18,951 bases of DNA from Veillonella sp. (GTDB lineage: Bacteria; Bacillota; Negativicutes; Veillonellales; Veillonellaceae). The DNA is taken from assembly GCA_019419725.1 (NCBI GenBank), contig DXZL01000018.1:1-18951 (forward strand), written 5' to 3'. The notes beneath the pieces were generated by a model. The model was not told the DNA's origin, made no database searches, and saw only the letters and a program-made list of their open reading frames with translations. Positions 1 through 8,335 of this stretch are shown here, in pieces (position 1 is the stretch's first letter; each line of letters starts with the position of its first letter). A program made the position numbers and the translations under genes.

Positions 1-35
1 TCGGTATGGTTTCGAGTTGAAAAGGAGGCACATAT

Positions 36-2198
36 ATGTCTGACAAAAAGACTTCGAAGGACGCAGAACGCGATCTATTAGCACCTGTATCCTTTGACGA
101 ATTTGAGAAACCTACGTATGAACAATGGCAGGCTGAAGTTGAAAAGGCGTTAAAAGGTGGCGACTTCCACAAGAAGATGTTTACTAAAACCTATGAAGGT
201 ATTACGTTGCAGCCAATTTATACACCTGCACTGCATGCAGAAGCAATTCCAAAGGGCGTATACCCTGGGGCAGGTGAGTTCCTACGTGGTACTAAGGCAA
301 GTGGTTATATTAAAGACTCTTGGGGTGTATCCCAATATGTAGATGACTCTTTGCCTAAGGATGCCAATCATGCAAGTTTATACGAGATTGTAAAAGGTGG
401 CACCATTCACAACATCCGCCTAGATGAAGCAACACGCCATGATCAAGATGTGCAAGTAGGCGCATCCGTTGGCGTTGGTGGTACATCTGTATCCACTATG
501 GATGACTGCAAACAATTGATTGACCGCTTCAATTTGAAGGAAAATCCTTTGTACATTGAAACAGGTGCTTCTGCAGCCATCTTGCTTGGCATGTTAGCGG
601 CTACTGTGAAAGGCGCTAAAAAACAAACATCTGATTTGAAAGGTCTCGTTGGTGCTGACCCTATCGGTGTTTGGGTGAAAGATGGTGCTTTGCACATTTC
701 CTTAGATACAGCCTTTGATGAAATGGCACATACTGTTGTGTGGGCTAAAGAACAAGCTCCAGAGCTTAAAACAGTACTCGTATCTGGCGATGTATACGCT
801 AATGGCGGCGCTAACGATGTACAAGAGGTTGCCTATGCATTGGCCACAGCTGTTTGCTACGTGCGTCAATTAGCACAACGGAACATCGATATTCACACCA
901 TCGCGAAGAGCATGATGTTCACATTCTCCTTAGGGGCTAATTTCTTTATGGAAATTGCTAAATTGCGTGCCTTGCGCGTACTTTGGGCGCGTATCATGGA
1001 AGCGTTCGGTGCTGAAGAAGCGGACCGCGCTGTTCATGTACACGGCAGAACATCTGCTTTCACAAAAACTGTATACGACCCATATGTAAACTTGTTGCGT
1101 AATACAACACAAGCATTCTCTGGTGTTGTAGGCGGTTTGAACAGCCTTGAAGTATCTCCGTTTGACCAACCAATTCGCAAAGCGGATGATTTCTCTCGCC
1201 GTATTGCCCGCAATATCCAAGTTATGTTGCAAACTGAATTTGAGTTGCGCCAACCTGTGGACCCTGTAGGCGGTTCTTGGTACGTGGAAACATTAGCTGC
1301 TGAACTATGCGAAAAAATCTGGTCTGAGTTCCAAACAATCGAGTCTAAAGGTGGCATCATTGCCGCATTGAAAGAAGGCTATCCTCAAGCTCAAGTGAAA
1401 GCCATCCTCGATGAACGCTTCAAGAACCTTGCATTCCGTAAGGACGTAGCAGTTGGTAACAATATGTATGCGAATATGACAGAAGAGTTACTTGATCCTA
1501 AACCAGAAAATCAAGAAACATTGTGTCAAAAACGAGCTGCTCAAATTGATGAGTACTTGGCAGGTGCAGAGGCTGATGCGGTTGTGAAAGCACAGGCTAC
1601 TCTAGAAGCAAGTACAACAGAACCAGGTGCGTTGATTGGTCTTATTGAACTTGGGGCATTACAAAAATTGACAATCCGCCAAATCCGTAAGGCTTTAGAT
1701 GCAGGCGATATTTCTTCTGAAACAATCGAACCAATTATTGCACATCGCTGGACTGAACAATTTGAAGCACTTCGCATGCGCACTGAAAACTATAAACAAC
1801 GTACGAAAGATAATGTGAAGGTATTCTTGGCTAATATGGGCCCAATCCCTCAACATAAACCTCGTGCGGACTTCTCCACAGGCTTCTTCGAAGTAGGTGC
1901 TTTTGAAGTTATTAAAAATGATGGCCATGAAACAACGGCTGATGCGGCGAAGGCTGCTCGTGAAAGTGGTGCCGATGTTGTGGTTATCTGTTCCACAGAT
2001 GATACATATCCTGAGTTAGTACCACCACTCGCTAAAGAGTTGAAAGAAACTATGCCGAATGTAACAGTTATTTTGGCAGGGGCGCCTCCTAAGGACCTTG
2101 AGCCTGTATACCGTGAAGCTGGCGTAGACGACTTCATTTCCGTTCGTGCAAATTGCTACGAAATCTTACATACGTTACAAGATAAGAAAGGGATGTGA
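36..2198 (+). CDS. mutA: Methylmalonyl-CoA mutase small (beta) subunit
   Basis: Non-catalytic partner of MutB in the heterodimeric adenosylcobalamin enzyme that interconverts succinyl-CoA and methylmalonyl-CoA, a cytoplasmic step in propionate formation. The 720-residue protein has the mutase barrel fold signature (for example DPVGGSWYVE and the FDQPIRKADDFSRRIARN stretch, both paralogous to MutB) and a C-terminal cobalamin-domain-like region from about residue 595. That region lacks the base-off B12 ligand: where MutB has DGHDRG, this protein has D612-F-S-T-G-F, so the histidine is absent, as known for beta subunits of this family. The start is fixed by AAAGGAGG at 21-28, eight bases before the ATG. 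mutB follows after four bases, so the two are translated in step. Only 35 bp lie upstream and no promoter is seen there; transcription probably begins outside the window. Function is secure from homology with the MutB paralogue next door. Confidence 0.95.
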   Translation: MSDKKTSKDAERDLLAPVSFDEFEKPTYEQWQAEVEKALKGGDFHKKMFTKTYEGITLQPIYTPALHAEAIPKGVYPGAGEFLRGTKASGYIKDSWGVSQYVDDSLPKDANHASLYEIVKGGTIHNIRLDEATRHDQDVQVGASVGVGGTSVSTMDDCKQLIDRFNLKENPLYIETGASAAILLGMLAATVKGAKKQTSDLKGLVGADPIGVWVKDGALHISLDTAFDEMAHTVVWAKEQAPELKTVLVSGDVYANGGANDVQEVAYALATAVCYVRQLAQRNIDIHTIAKSMMFTFSLGANFFMEIAKLRALRVLWARIMEAFGAEEADRAVHVHGRTSAFTKTVYDPYVNLLRNTTQAFSGVVGGLNSLEVSPFDQPIRKADDFSRRIARNIQVMLQTEFELRQPVDPVGGSWYVETLAAELCEKIWSEFQTIESKGGIIAALKEGYPQAQVKAILDERFKNLAFRKDVAVGNNMYANMTEELLDPKPENQETLCQKRAAQIDEYLAGAEADAVVKAQATLEASTTEPGALIGLIELGALQKLTIRQIRKALDAGDISSETIEPIIAHRWTEQFEALRMRTENYKQRTKDNVKVFLANMGPIPQHKPRADFSTGFFEVGAFEVIKNDGHETTADAAKAARESGADVVVICSTDDTYPELVPPLAKELKETMPNVTVILAGAPPKDLEPVYREAGVDDFISVRANCYEILHTLQDKKGM

Positions 2199-2202
2199 GC
2201 TC

Positions 2203-4392
2203 ATGTTTAAAAATCCAGACTTCTCCTCTCTTGGCTTGGGATCTCAGTCGCCGACATCTCGCGATGCATGGCTTGCTGAACTTCAAAAAGAAACAGGAAA
2301 AAGCTTTGAAGATTTATATAATACAACAATGGAGCAAATCCAACTAAAACCTCTCTATACAGAGATGGATTATGAAGGGATGACACACCTTGACTATATG
2401 GCTGGTGTACCTCCATTCTTGCGTGGACCTTATTCCACAATGTACGTAACTCGTCCTTGGACAGTACGTCAGTACGCTGGTTTCTCCACAGCAGAAGAAT
2501 CCAATGCGTTTTACCGTCGTAACTTGGCAGCGGGCCAAAAAGGTTTATCTATCGCCTTTGACCTTGCCACACATCGTGGTTACGACTCCGACCATCCTCG
2601 TGTAGTAGGTGACGTTGGTAAAGCGGGTGTTGCGGTAGATTCCATTCTCGATATGGAAATTCTATTCTCCGGTATCCCTCTCGACCAAATGTCCGTATCC
2701 ATGACAATGAACGGCGCCGTATTGCCTGTCATGGCGTTCTATATCCTAGCTGGTGAAGAACAAGGCGTTGATAAAAAGGTTATGGCTGGGACAATCCAAA
2801 ATGATATCTTGAAAGAATTCATGGTACGTAATACCTATATTTACCCTCCAGCTACGTCCATGCGCATCATCGGCGATATCTTTGCTTACACCTCTCAGTA
2901 CATGCCTAAATTCAACAGTATCTCCATTTCTGGCTACCATATGCAAGAAGCAGGCGCTACTGCAGATATCGAATTAGGTTACACATTGGCCGATGGTCTT
3001 GAATACATCCGTACCGGTGTAAATGCAGGCCTTCATGTAGATAAATTCGCTCCACGTTTGTCCTTCTTCTGGGCAATCGGTAAAAACTACTTCATGGAAG
3101 TAGCGAAAATGCGTGCAGCTCGTATGTTGTGGGCTAAGATTATTAAGAGCTTCGGTTCTGAAAATCCAAAATCAATGGCACTTCGTACACATAGCCAAAC
3201 ATCTGGTTGGTCTTTAACAGAACAAGATCCATTCAATAACGTAGCTCGTACATGTATGGAAGCGATGGGTGCCGCTTTGGGCCATACGCAATCCTTACAT
3301 ACCAATGCGCTTGATGAAGCCATTGCGTTGCCTACGGACTTCTCCGCGCGTATTGCTCGTAATACTCAGCTTTACATCCAAGACGAAACTAAGGTATGTA
3401 AGGTTATCGACCCATGGGGCGGTTCCTACTATGTAGAAGCATTAACTGATGAATTGATTCGTCGTGCTTGGGGCCATATTCAAGAAATCGAATCCCTTGG
3501 CGGTATGGCGAAAGCGATTGATACAGGTCTTCCTAAGATGCGTATCGAAGAAGCGGCAGCTCGTCGCCAAGCTCGTATCGACTCTGGCCGTGAAGCGATT
3601 ATCGGTATCAATAAATATCGTCTAGATAAAGAAGATCCATTGGATATCCTCGACGTAGATAATACGGCTGTACGAGAAGCGCAAATCCGTCGTCTCGAAC
3701 AATTGCGTGCTAACCGTGATGAAGACAAGGTTCAATCCTGCCTCGAAGCGATTACCAATGCTACAGAATCTGGGGAAGGCAACTTGCTTGCCCTTGCACT
3801 TGAAGCAGCTCGTGCTCGTGCATCCTTAGGTGAAATTTCCTTTGCTGTTGAAAAGGTTTGTGGCCGTCATAAAGCGGTTATCCGCTCTATTTCTGGCGTA
3901 TACTCCAGCGAATATGAAGATGACGATGTCATCAAAGAAGTACGTCAAATGGCGGATGACTTCGAAGAACTCGAAGGTCGTCGCCCTCGTATCATGATTG
4001 CGAAGATGGGCCAAGACGGTCATGACCGCGGTGCCAAAGTTATCGCTACATCCTTCGCGGATATGGGCTTTGACGTGGATATCGGACCTTTGTTCCAAAC
4101 TCCAGAAGAAACAGCGCAAGATGCGGTGGATAATGACGTTCACATCGTCGGCTTCAGTTCTCTTGCAGCAGGTCACAAAACATTGTTACCTCAACTTGTG
4201 GAAGAACTCAACAAACGAGGTCGTGGAGATATTTTGGTTGCCATCGGTGGCGTAATCCCTGCTCAGGACTATGAGTTCCTACGCGAACATGGCGCAGTGG
4301 CTATCTTTGGCCCTGGTACAGTCTTGCCTGTAGCGGCTAAGAAATTGCTAGAAACATTGACTAGTCACATTCAAGACGAGTTTAATGACTGA
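2203..4392 (+). CDS. mutB: Methylmalonyl-CoA mutase large (alpha, catalytic) subunit
   Basis: Catalytic, B12-binding subunit. It carries out the carbon-skeleton rearrangement between succinyl-CoA and (R)-methylmalonyl-CoA, feeding epimerase and methylmalonyl-CoA decarboxylase in propionate-forming fermenters. The 729-residue product has the N-terminal barrel with the family stretches YAGFSTAEESNAFYRRNLA and FDLATHRGYDSDHPRV, and a C-terminal cobalamin domain with DGHDRG, where H607 is the expected lower axial ligand, followed by GFSSLAAGH and the glycine-rich VAIGGVIP. The reading frame is open from 2146, but that extension overlaps mutA. The ATG at 2203 has AAAGGG at 2187-2192 and begins with the usual MFKNPDF-type N-terminus, so it is taken as the start. 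The last eight bases overlap meaB. Very secure. Confidence 0.97.
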   Translation: MFKNPDFSSLGLGSQSPTSRDAWLAELQKETGKSFEDLYNTTMEQIQLKPLYTEMDYEGMTHLDYMAGVPPFLRGPYSTMYVTRPWTVRQYAGFSTAEESNAFYRRNLAAGQKGLSIAFDLATHRGYDSDHPRVVGDVGKAGVAVDSILDMEILFSGIPLDQMSVSMTMNGAVLPVMAFYILAGEEQGVDKKVMAGTIQNDILKEFMVRNTYIYPPATSMRIIGDIFAYTSQYMPKFNSISISGYHMQEAGATADIELGYTLADGLEYIRTGVNAGLHVDKFAPRLSFFWAIGKNYFMEVAKMRAARMLWAKIIKSFGSENPKSMALRTHSQTSGWSLTEQDPFNNVARTCMEAMGAALGHTQSLHTNALDEAIALPTDFSARIARNTQLYIQDETKVCKVIDPWGGSYYVEALTDELIRRAWGHIQEIESLGGMAKAIDTGLPKMRIEEAAARRQARIDSGREAIIGINKYRLDKEDPLDILDVDNTAVREAQIRRLEQLRANRDEDKVQSCLEAITNATESGEGNLLALALEAARARASLGEISFAVEKVCGRHKAVIRSISGVYSSEYEDDDVIKEVRQMADDFEELEGRRPRIMIAKMGQDGHDRGAKVIATSFADMGFDVDIGPLFQTPEETAQDAVDNDVHIVGFSSLAAGHKTLLPQLVEELNKRGRGDILVAIGGVIPAQDYEFLREHGAVAIFGPGTVLPVAAKKLLETLTSHIQDEFND

Positions 4393-5629
4393 TAATAAAC
4401 GTCCTACTCCGGATATATTGCGTAATACACAGGTTGCCACTGGTGAAAGTAGCGCCCCTGAATTAGGTGTAAAAAACGCAAATGCCGAGGGTAGTACCTA
4501 TCGTCCCGATTGGGTGCCAGAAGATGCGAAAAAAGATGATACCTTCGCGTGTCATGTAATGAAAGGCGTCAAGGAAATGCACGATGGCCTCTTGTCTAGC
4601 TCCGCTCATCTGGCTCCGTCGGTACGTCCCGTACAGCGGCGAAAGAAGTTAACTGTCGCTGATTATGTACGCGGTATCGAGCAGGGGGACCGCGTTATAC
4701 TTTCACGGGCTATTACGTTAGTAGAAAGTAATAATAAGGAACACTTTAAATTAGCTCAACAAGTATTGCAAGCTATATTGCCTCGTACGGGCAAGGCGTT
4801 GCGCATCGGTATTACTGGTGTGCCTGGGGCCGGTAAAAGTACATTTATTGAAGCCTTTGGTAACATGCTCATTGAAGCTGGTTACAAGGTTGCCGTACTC
4901 GCTGTAGACCCTACAAGCCAAGTTACAAAGGGCAGTATTTTGGGCGATAAAACGCGGATGGAAACGTTGACGAAACATCCTGAGGCCTATATTCGTCCAT
5001 CGCCGGCTGGCGGTACACTAGGCGGTGTGGCTCGTAAAAGTAGAGAAACGATGCTACTTTGCGAGGCTGCTGGGTACGATATTATTCTCGTCGAAACCGT
5101 AGGGGTTGGGCAAAGCGAAGTTACTGTGCGCTCCATGGTAGACTTCTTTATGCTCATCGTCTTAACTGGTGCAGGCGATGAATTGCAAGGCATCAAAAAA
5201 GGCGTTATGGAGCTGGCTGATGCTATTGTGGTCAACAAGGCTGATGGGGACAACCTCAAGCGAGCTCTCATCGCTCGTAGCGATTACGATCGGATGCTAC
5301 ATTACATCCGTCCAGCTACGGAAAAATGGAAAACCCAAGCCTACACTTGTTCTGCAGTGACTAAGGATGGTCTCGACGAATTGTGGGATGTTATCCAAGA
5401 GTTTGCTGAACAAGGTAAAGAAAATGGGGTATTCTTAAAACGCCGTCAAGAACAATCCCTCCGTTGGGTACGTGATATGATTGACGAACACTTGCACAAC
5501 CTATTCTTTAACAATGTAGTCATTCAAGGTCGTATGGGCGAAGTTGAAAATGCTGTCTTAGACGGTGAAATGAGTGAATCACAAGCCGTTGAAGAATTAA
5601 TTGGGGTTTTTGACAAGTCTATTAAATGA
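4385..5629 (+). CDS. meaB: MeaB/ArgK-family GTPase, methylmalonyl-CoA mutase chaperone
   Basis: G-protein chaperone that gates cobalamin loading and protects or reactivates methylmalonyl-CoA mutase. The GTPase core starts near residue 89 (LTVADYVRGIEQGD). It shows a Walker A/P-loop GVPGAGKST at 145-153, the family loop GSILGDKTRM, the G3-type ETVGVGQSE, the base-specificity motif NKADGD and a CSAVTKDGLDELW segment. The C-terminal part resembles the dimerisation arm of MeaB. The ORF overlaps the mutB stop by eight bases and has only a weak Shine-Dalgarno (GACGAG), so it is probably translated by coupling to mutB. The 414 residues exceed the roughly 310-340 usual for the family. The excess is an N-terminal extension of about 85 residues with no recognised domain and a C56-x-V-M-K segment. 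Internal ATGs at 4559 and 4577 lack properly placed ribosome sites, so the long form is favoured. Confidence 0.93.
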   Translation: MTDNKRPTPDILRNTQVATGESSAPELGVKNANAEGSTYRPDWVPEDAKKDDTFACHVMKGVKEMHDGLLSSSAHLAPSVRPVQRRKKLTVADYVRGIEQGDRVILSRAITLVESNNKEHFKLAQQVLQAILPRTGKALRIGITGVPGAGKSTFIEAFGNMLIEAGYKVAVLAVDPTSQVTKGSILGDKTRMETLTKHPEAYIRPSPAGGTLGGVARKSRETMLLCEAAGYDIILVETVGVGQSEVTVRSMVDFFMLIVLTGAGDELQGIKKGVMELADAIVVNKADGDNLKRALIARSDYDRMLHYIRPATEKWKTQAYTCSAVTKDGLDELWDVIQEFAEQGKENGVFLKRRQEQSLRWVRDMIDEHLHNLFFNNVVIQGRMGEVENAVLDGEMSESQAVEELIGVFDKSIK

Positions 5630-5728
5630 GTAGATAGCTACATACCTATTTGATAAGATGGCATAACTTATCTATTAAGACACTCCGATTAGCTATCATA
5701 CTGATTTAGACATATAAGATGTATCCAG

Positions 5729-5792
5729 AAAAGGCATAGTATAAACATTACTATTGGGTTTAGCCCAATGAAGATGTATACTATGCCTTTTT
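5729..5792 (+). terminator. Composite hairpin terminator after meaB
   Basis: Arms 5729-5743 and 5777-5791 are perfectly complementary over 15 bp (AAAAGGCATAGTATA) and run into a T tract. Between them lies a second hairpin, ATTGGG at 5753-5758 with CCCAAT at 5764-5769. The A-rich 5' side and T-rich 3' side would let it work in both directions. The 5630-5728 stretch between the meaB stop and this element has no ORF, only a weak 6-bp hairpin (GATAAG 5652-5657 with CTTATC 5667-5672) without a T tract. Confidence 0.8.
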
Positions 5793-5841
5793 ATGTGCCT
5801 GTGAAAGCATATTCATGAAACAAATTTCATAAAAAACACGG

Positions 5842-5872
5842 TTGATACTTTCATAAATATCATATATGATAT
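5842..5872 (+). promoter_or_regulatory. Sigma-70 promoter with a palindrome over the -10, upstream of the lipoprotein gene
   Basis: TTGATA at 5842-5847, a 17-bp spacer and TATGAT at 5865-5870 form a good vegetative promoter for the gene at 5925, leaving a leader of about 45 nt. A perfect 16-bp palindrome, ATATCATATATGATAT at 5857-5872, covers the -10 and is a candidate operator. A second -10-like TATAAT at 5872-5877 overlaps its end. The promoter is seen directly; the operator role is inferred. Confidence 0.65.
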
Positions 5873-5924
5873 ATAATTTAATCATAGATTGTTACTTGTA
5901 TGTGATTAAAAAGAGAGGGTCATT

Positions 5925-6815
5925 ATGAAACCACTAGTAAAGAAAATGCTAACAGTAGTATTGTGCGCATCAACTCTAACAGCACCATTATTCTTGACAG
6001 GATGTAGTGTTTCTAAGGTTGCCAATAGCGTACAACAAGGTGTTCAAAAGAAATCACAAGATGACGTTAAAGTGTTTAACAACTACATTAAAGCCGTTGG
6101 CGATTTTAACAGTCATACAGTGCGCTTTGGCTATGCTATCGGCCCAGACATTCAAAAACTAAGAGAAGGTCAACATTTAACAAGCTTTATGGCACCACAT
6201 TTTGATTCTTTACAAAAGAACTTACAAGCCGCTAAGGATGCTGGCGTGCCATATGATGATATGAAAGAACCTCTTGATAACGTATTAGCCGTATTAAAGG
6301 ACATTGTACCAGTAGCAAATGAATTGGATACGTACTACCAAACTAATTCATATCAAGCAGATAATTATGCTAAGGAACAACAATTAGGCCCTAAATACGT
6401 TCAACTATATGATCAATTCTATGCAGCATATAATCAGTTAGACGCAGTAATTCACAAACATAATACGGAAAATCAACAAGAACAGTTGAAAGAACTTAAA
6501 GATTCCGGTAAGAAAAATGCAGCTGCTGCTCAAGAAGTTCATTTACGTTTAACTGCATTATTGGATAGCTTTGAAGAAGGCAAGCAAATCGATGTAAATG
6601 CGGCGAACCAAGAGTTGCAAGGAATCATGGATGTATCCAGCAGCATTACTAGTCCGGACTATAACTCTGCTAAAAATCATTTAAATACAACTATTGGTAG
6701 AATTCGTACATTCTTAGGTGACCAAACAGCTGATCATTACAATGATATGATTGAATCCTACAATAGCTTTATTGGCAGTGTAAATCGCTTGGATATGAAT
6801 AAACTTGATAAATAA
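5925..6815 (+). CDS. YiiG/DUF3829-like lipoprotein
   Basis: 296 residues with a lipoprotein signal peptide: basic MKPLVKKM, a hydrophobic core and lipobox LTGC with acylated C27. The mature part is soluble and mostly helical. It resembles the E. coli YiiG family (DUF3829), with a YY-x(2)-N-x-Y-x-x-D-x-YAK segment near residue 138 and a C-terminal YNDMIESYNSFI stretch, as I recall that family. No enzymatic role is known for the family; membrane-anchored envelope location is expected. The start has GAGAGGG at 5913-5919. The gene shares a promoter and terminator with the small membrane protein gene 50 bp downstream, which suggests the two products act together. Family call fairly confident, function unknown. 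Confidence 0.8.
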   Translation: MKPLVKKMLTVVLCASTLTAPLFLTGCSVSKVANSVQQGVQKKSQDDVKVFNNYIKAVGDFNSHTVRFGYAIGPDIQKLREGQHLTSFMAPHFDSLQKNLQAAKDAGVPYDDMKEPLDNVLAVLKDIVPVANELDTYYQTNSYQADNYAKEQQLGPKYVQLYDQFYAAYNQLDAVIHKHNTENQQEQLKELKDSGKKNAAAAQEVHLRLTALLDSFEEGKQIDVNAANQELQGIMDVSSSITSPDYNSAKNHLNTTIGRIRTFLGDQTADHYNDMIESYNSFIGSVNRLDMNKLDK

Positions 6816-6865
6816 TATCTAATCGTATATACCATGTTATGTAATGTTAGGAGAGGAACATTTAA

Positions 6866-7123
6866 ATGAGCAAGAAAATGTTATTACCCGTTGGTGTAGT
6901 TGTTCTAATTATAGGTATTGTTATCCTATTATTAAATCCAGATCCAGCTACAACGAATTTGGAAATTGCAAGAAACGCTACTAATGCACGAGAGGCAGCT
7001 AAAGCGATTTCTTCTAATAATCAAACCTATGCATGGATGTATTCCCTCGGTATGTTCTTTACTGGTTTTGGCGTGTCCTTAACAATCGGTGGCATACTTG
7101 TAAAATTCCTTAAAAAAGATTAA
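6866..7123 (+). CDS. Small two-helix membrane protein, unknown
   Basis: 85 residues. Two transmembrane segments are clear: about residues 6-24 (LPVGVVVLIIGIVILLL) and about 57-80 (MYSLGMFFTGFGVSLTIGGILV). They are joined by a polar loop of about 30 residues rich in Ala and Asn, and the protein ends in KFLKKD. Net positive ends suggest both termini face the cytoplasm with the loop outside. The ribosome site AGGAGAGG at 6849-6856 supports the ATG. It follows the lipoprotein gene and precedes a strong terminator, so it is the last gene of that unit. I do not recognise the family and assign no function. Confidence 0.8.
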   Translation: MSKKMLLPVGVVVLIIGIVILLLNPDPATTNLEIARNATNAREAAKAISSNNQTYAWMYSLGMFFTGFGVSLTIGGILVKFLKKD

Positions 7124-7193
7124 TAGGATGTAAGAGATTATAAGCCTTCTAGGTTGAATTTAATCTGGACTATAGCTAAATCAAGCTTACATT

Positions 7194-7239
7194 AAAGGCT
7201 ATACTAATATGTGTATCACTATTAGTATAGCCTTTTTTT
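7194..7239 (+). terminator. Strong intrinsic terminator
   Basis: A 16-bp perfect stem, AAAGGCTATACTAATA at 7194-7209 with its complement at 7220-7235, has a 10-nt loop and ends in seven T residues. It closes the lipoprotein/membrane-protein unit and separates it from the exbB promoter 33 bp further on. Confidence 0.9.
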
Positions 7240-7271
7240 GTCCCATACATATTTTTAGATGCCTTAAAACG

Positions 7272-7280
7272 TGATATAAT
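7272..7280 (+). promoter_or_regulatory. Extended -10 promoter of exbB-exbD-tonB
   Basis: TGATATAAT (TG-n-TATAAT) is an extended -10 element. No good -35 is present at 17 bp, which is typical of extended -10 promoters. It lies 45 bp before the exbB start and just after the preceding terminator. Confidence 0.6.
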
Positions 7281-7324
7281 TAACTCTAATGGGGCCTAGA
7301 GGGTAATGGCTTTTGGAGGTTAGT

Positions 7325-7930
7325 ATGAGTAGCATAGCGCATTTATTTGTGGCTGGTGGATTTGTAATGTATCCGCTAGTAATTTTTTTGCTCTTTGCGT
7401 TGATGATTGGCATTGAGCGTATCGTTTTATATCGCAAGTTTACAAAGGACTTGCGTCGCTTTAATAAGGTATTAGAAAAGAACCAAAGCTGGGTTATGTT
7501 GCCGAGTGTGTTGGAACGTGACACATTAGAGCTAGGCTCTTTGTTTGCCCGTGCCATTCGCAGTGCGAAGAACTACAATAGCTTGGAAAATCGTTTGCAA
7601 GATATCGTATCCTATGCAGATGAGCGCTTGAAACGCGGCCTTAGCTGGCTTAGCATGATCGTAACCATGGCTCCACTATTGGGCTTGTTGGGTACCGTGC
7701 TTGGCATGATTCGCGCCTTTGCTGTCGTAGGTGGCGATATTGGGGCTCCTACCATCATTACGGGCGGTGTATCTGAAGCATTGGTAGCAACAGCGACAGG
7801 CTTGACCGTAGCCATCATTGCACTAGGCTTTCACAGTTACTGTGCGGCAAAGGTCAACGATTCTATTACTACATTAGAGCATGAGTGTGGTAATATCCTC
7901 GATGCGTATAACGAGGAACATGATATATGA
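7325..7930 (+). CDS. exbB: MotA/TolQ/ExbB proton-channel protein
   Basis: Inner-membrane channel subunit that couples the proton motive force to a TonB-like transducer. The 201 residues show three membrane segments: about 10-31, then about 107-130 and 140-165 as a pair after a cytoplasmic domain. The last two carry the family hallmark APLLGLLGTVLGMI followed by a Gly/Thr-rich helix (SEALVATATGLTVAIIAL). The frame is open upstream from a TTG at 7313, but TGGAGGT at 7314-7320 places the start at the ATG at 7325. The stop overlaps exbD by four bases (ATGA). TolQ is an alternative name, but the short ExbD-like partner and TonB-like third gene, with no TolA, TolB or Pal, favour ExbB. Confidence 0.9.
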   Translation: MSSIAHLFVAGGFVMYPLVIFLLFALMIGIERIVLYRKFTKDLRRFNKVLEKNQSWVMLPSVLERDTLELGSLFARAIRSAKNYNSLENRLQDIVSYADERLKRGLSWLSMIVTMAPLLGLLGTVLGMIRAFAVVGGDIGAPTIITGGVSEALVATATGLTVAIIALGFHSYCAAKVNDSITTLEHECGNILDAYNEEHDI

Positions 7931-8331
7931 GACGACGCACATTAGGGGTTAAAAAAGAACCAACCATCATGATTATCCCTATGATCGATATCGTATTCTT
8001 CTTATTGGTATTTTTCATGGTGGGTACGCTGTATATGAATACAGAACAGCAAATTCCTCTAAATTTGCCATCTGCATCTACATCTACGGCAAAATCTATC
8101 GAGCCTATTACGATTACCTTAACTACAACGCATACGTTATATATCGATAATCAGGAAATTTCTTCGGAACGCTTGGCGGAAGAGGTGCGGTCTATCGTTA
8201 AACAAGCACCGCGACAAGCCTTTGTTATCCGTGCATCTAAGGATGTATACTACAGCGAGGTTATCGCTCTATTAGATATGCTCAAGGTTAATGGCGCTAA
8301 ATATATTAGTGTCGCAACGGAACGGAAGTGA
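7927..8331 (+). CDS. exbD: ExbD/TolR-family biopolymer transport protein
   Basis: 134 residues with a short basic N-terminus, one membrane helix and a periplasmic domain. The helix has the family motif PMIDIVFFLLVFFMV, in which D21 is the conserved proton-carrying aspartate. The periplasmic part (about 45-134) has the usual two-layer fold pattern, ending with VIALLDMLKVNGAKYISVAT. It overlaps exbB by four bases and is followed four bases later by the tonB-like gene, so the three are one transcript. It would form the ExbB5-ExbD2 type motor; stoichiometry is from family knowledge. Confidence 0.92.
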   Translation: MRRRTLGVKKEPTIMIIPMIDIVFFLLVFFMVGTLYMNTEQQIPLNLPSASTSTAKSIEPITITLTTTHTLYIDNQEISSERLAEEVRSIVKQAPRQAFVIRASKDVYYSEVIALLDMLKVNGAKYISVATERK

Positions 8332-8335
8332 TTCT

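Noticed and set aside
1850..2137. Minus-strand ORFs opposite mutA, mutB, purA and purB
   Set aside because: They are shadows of strongly conserved plus-strand genes and lack ribosome sites.
36..2198. Loss of the B12-ligand histidine in MutA as gene decay
   Set aside because: Beta subunits of this family normally lack the motif; the frame is intact and MutB keeps it.
2146..2202. In-frame upstream start for mutB
   Set aside because: It overlaps mutA and adds 19 basic residues without a ribosome site; the ATG at 2203 has one and matches the family N-terminus.
7313..7324. TTG start for exbB
   Set aside because: The TTG lies within the ribosome binding site itself; the ATG at 7325 is correctly spaced.
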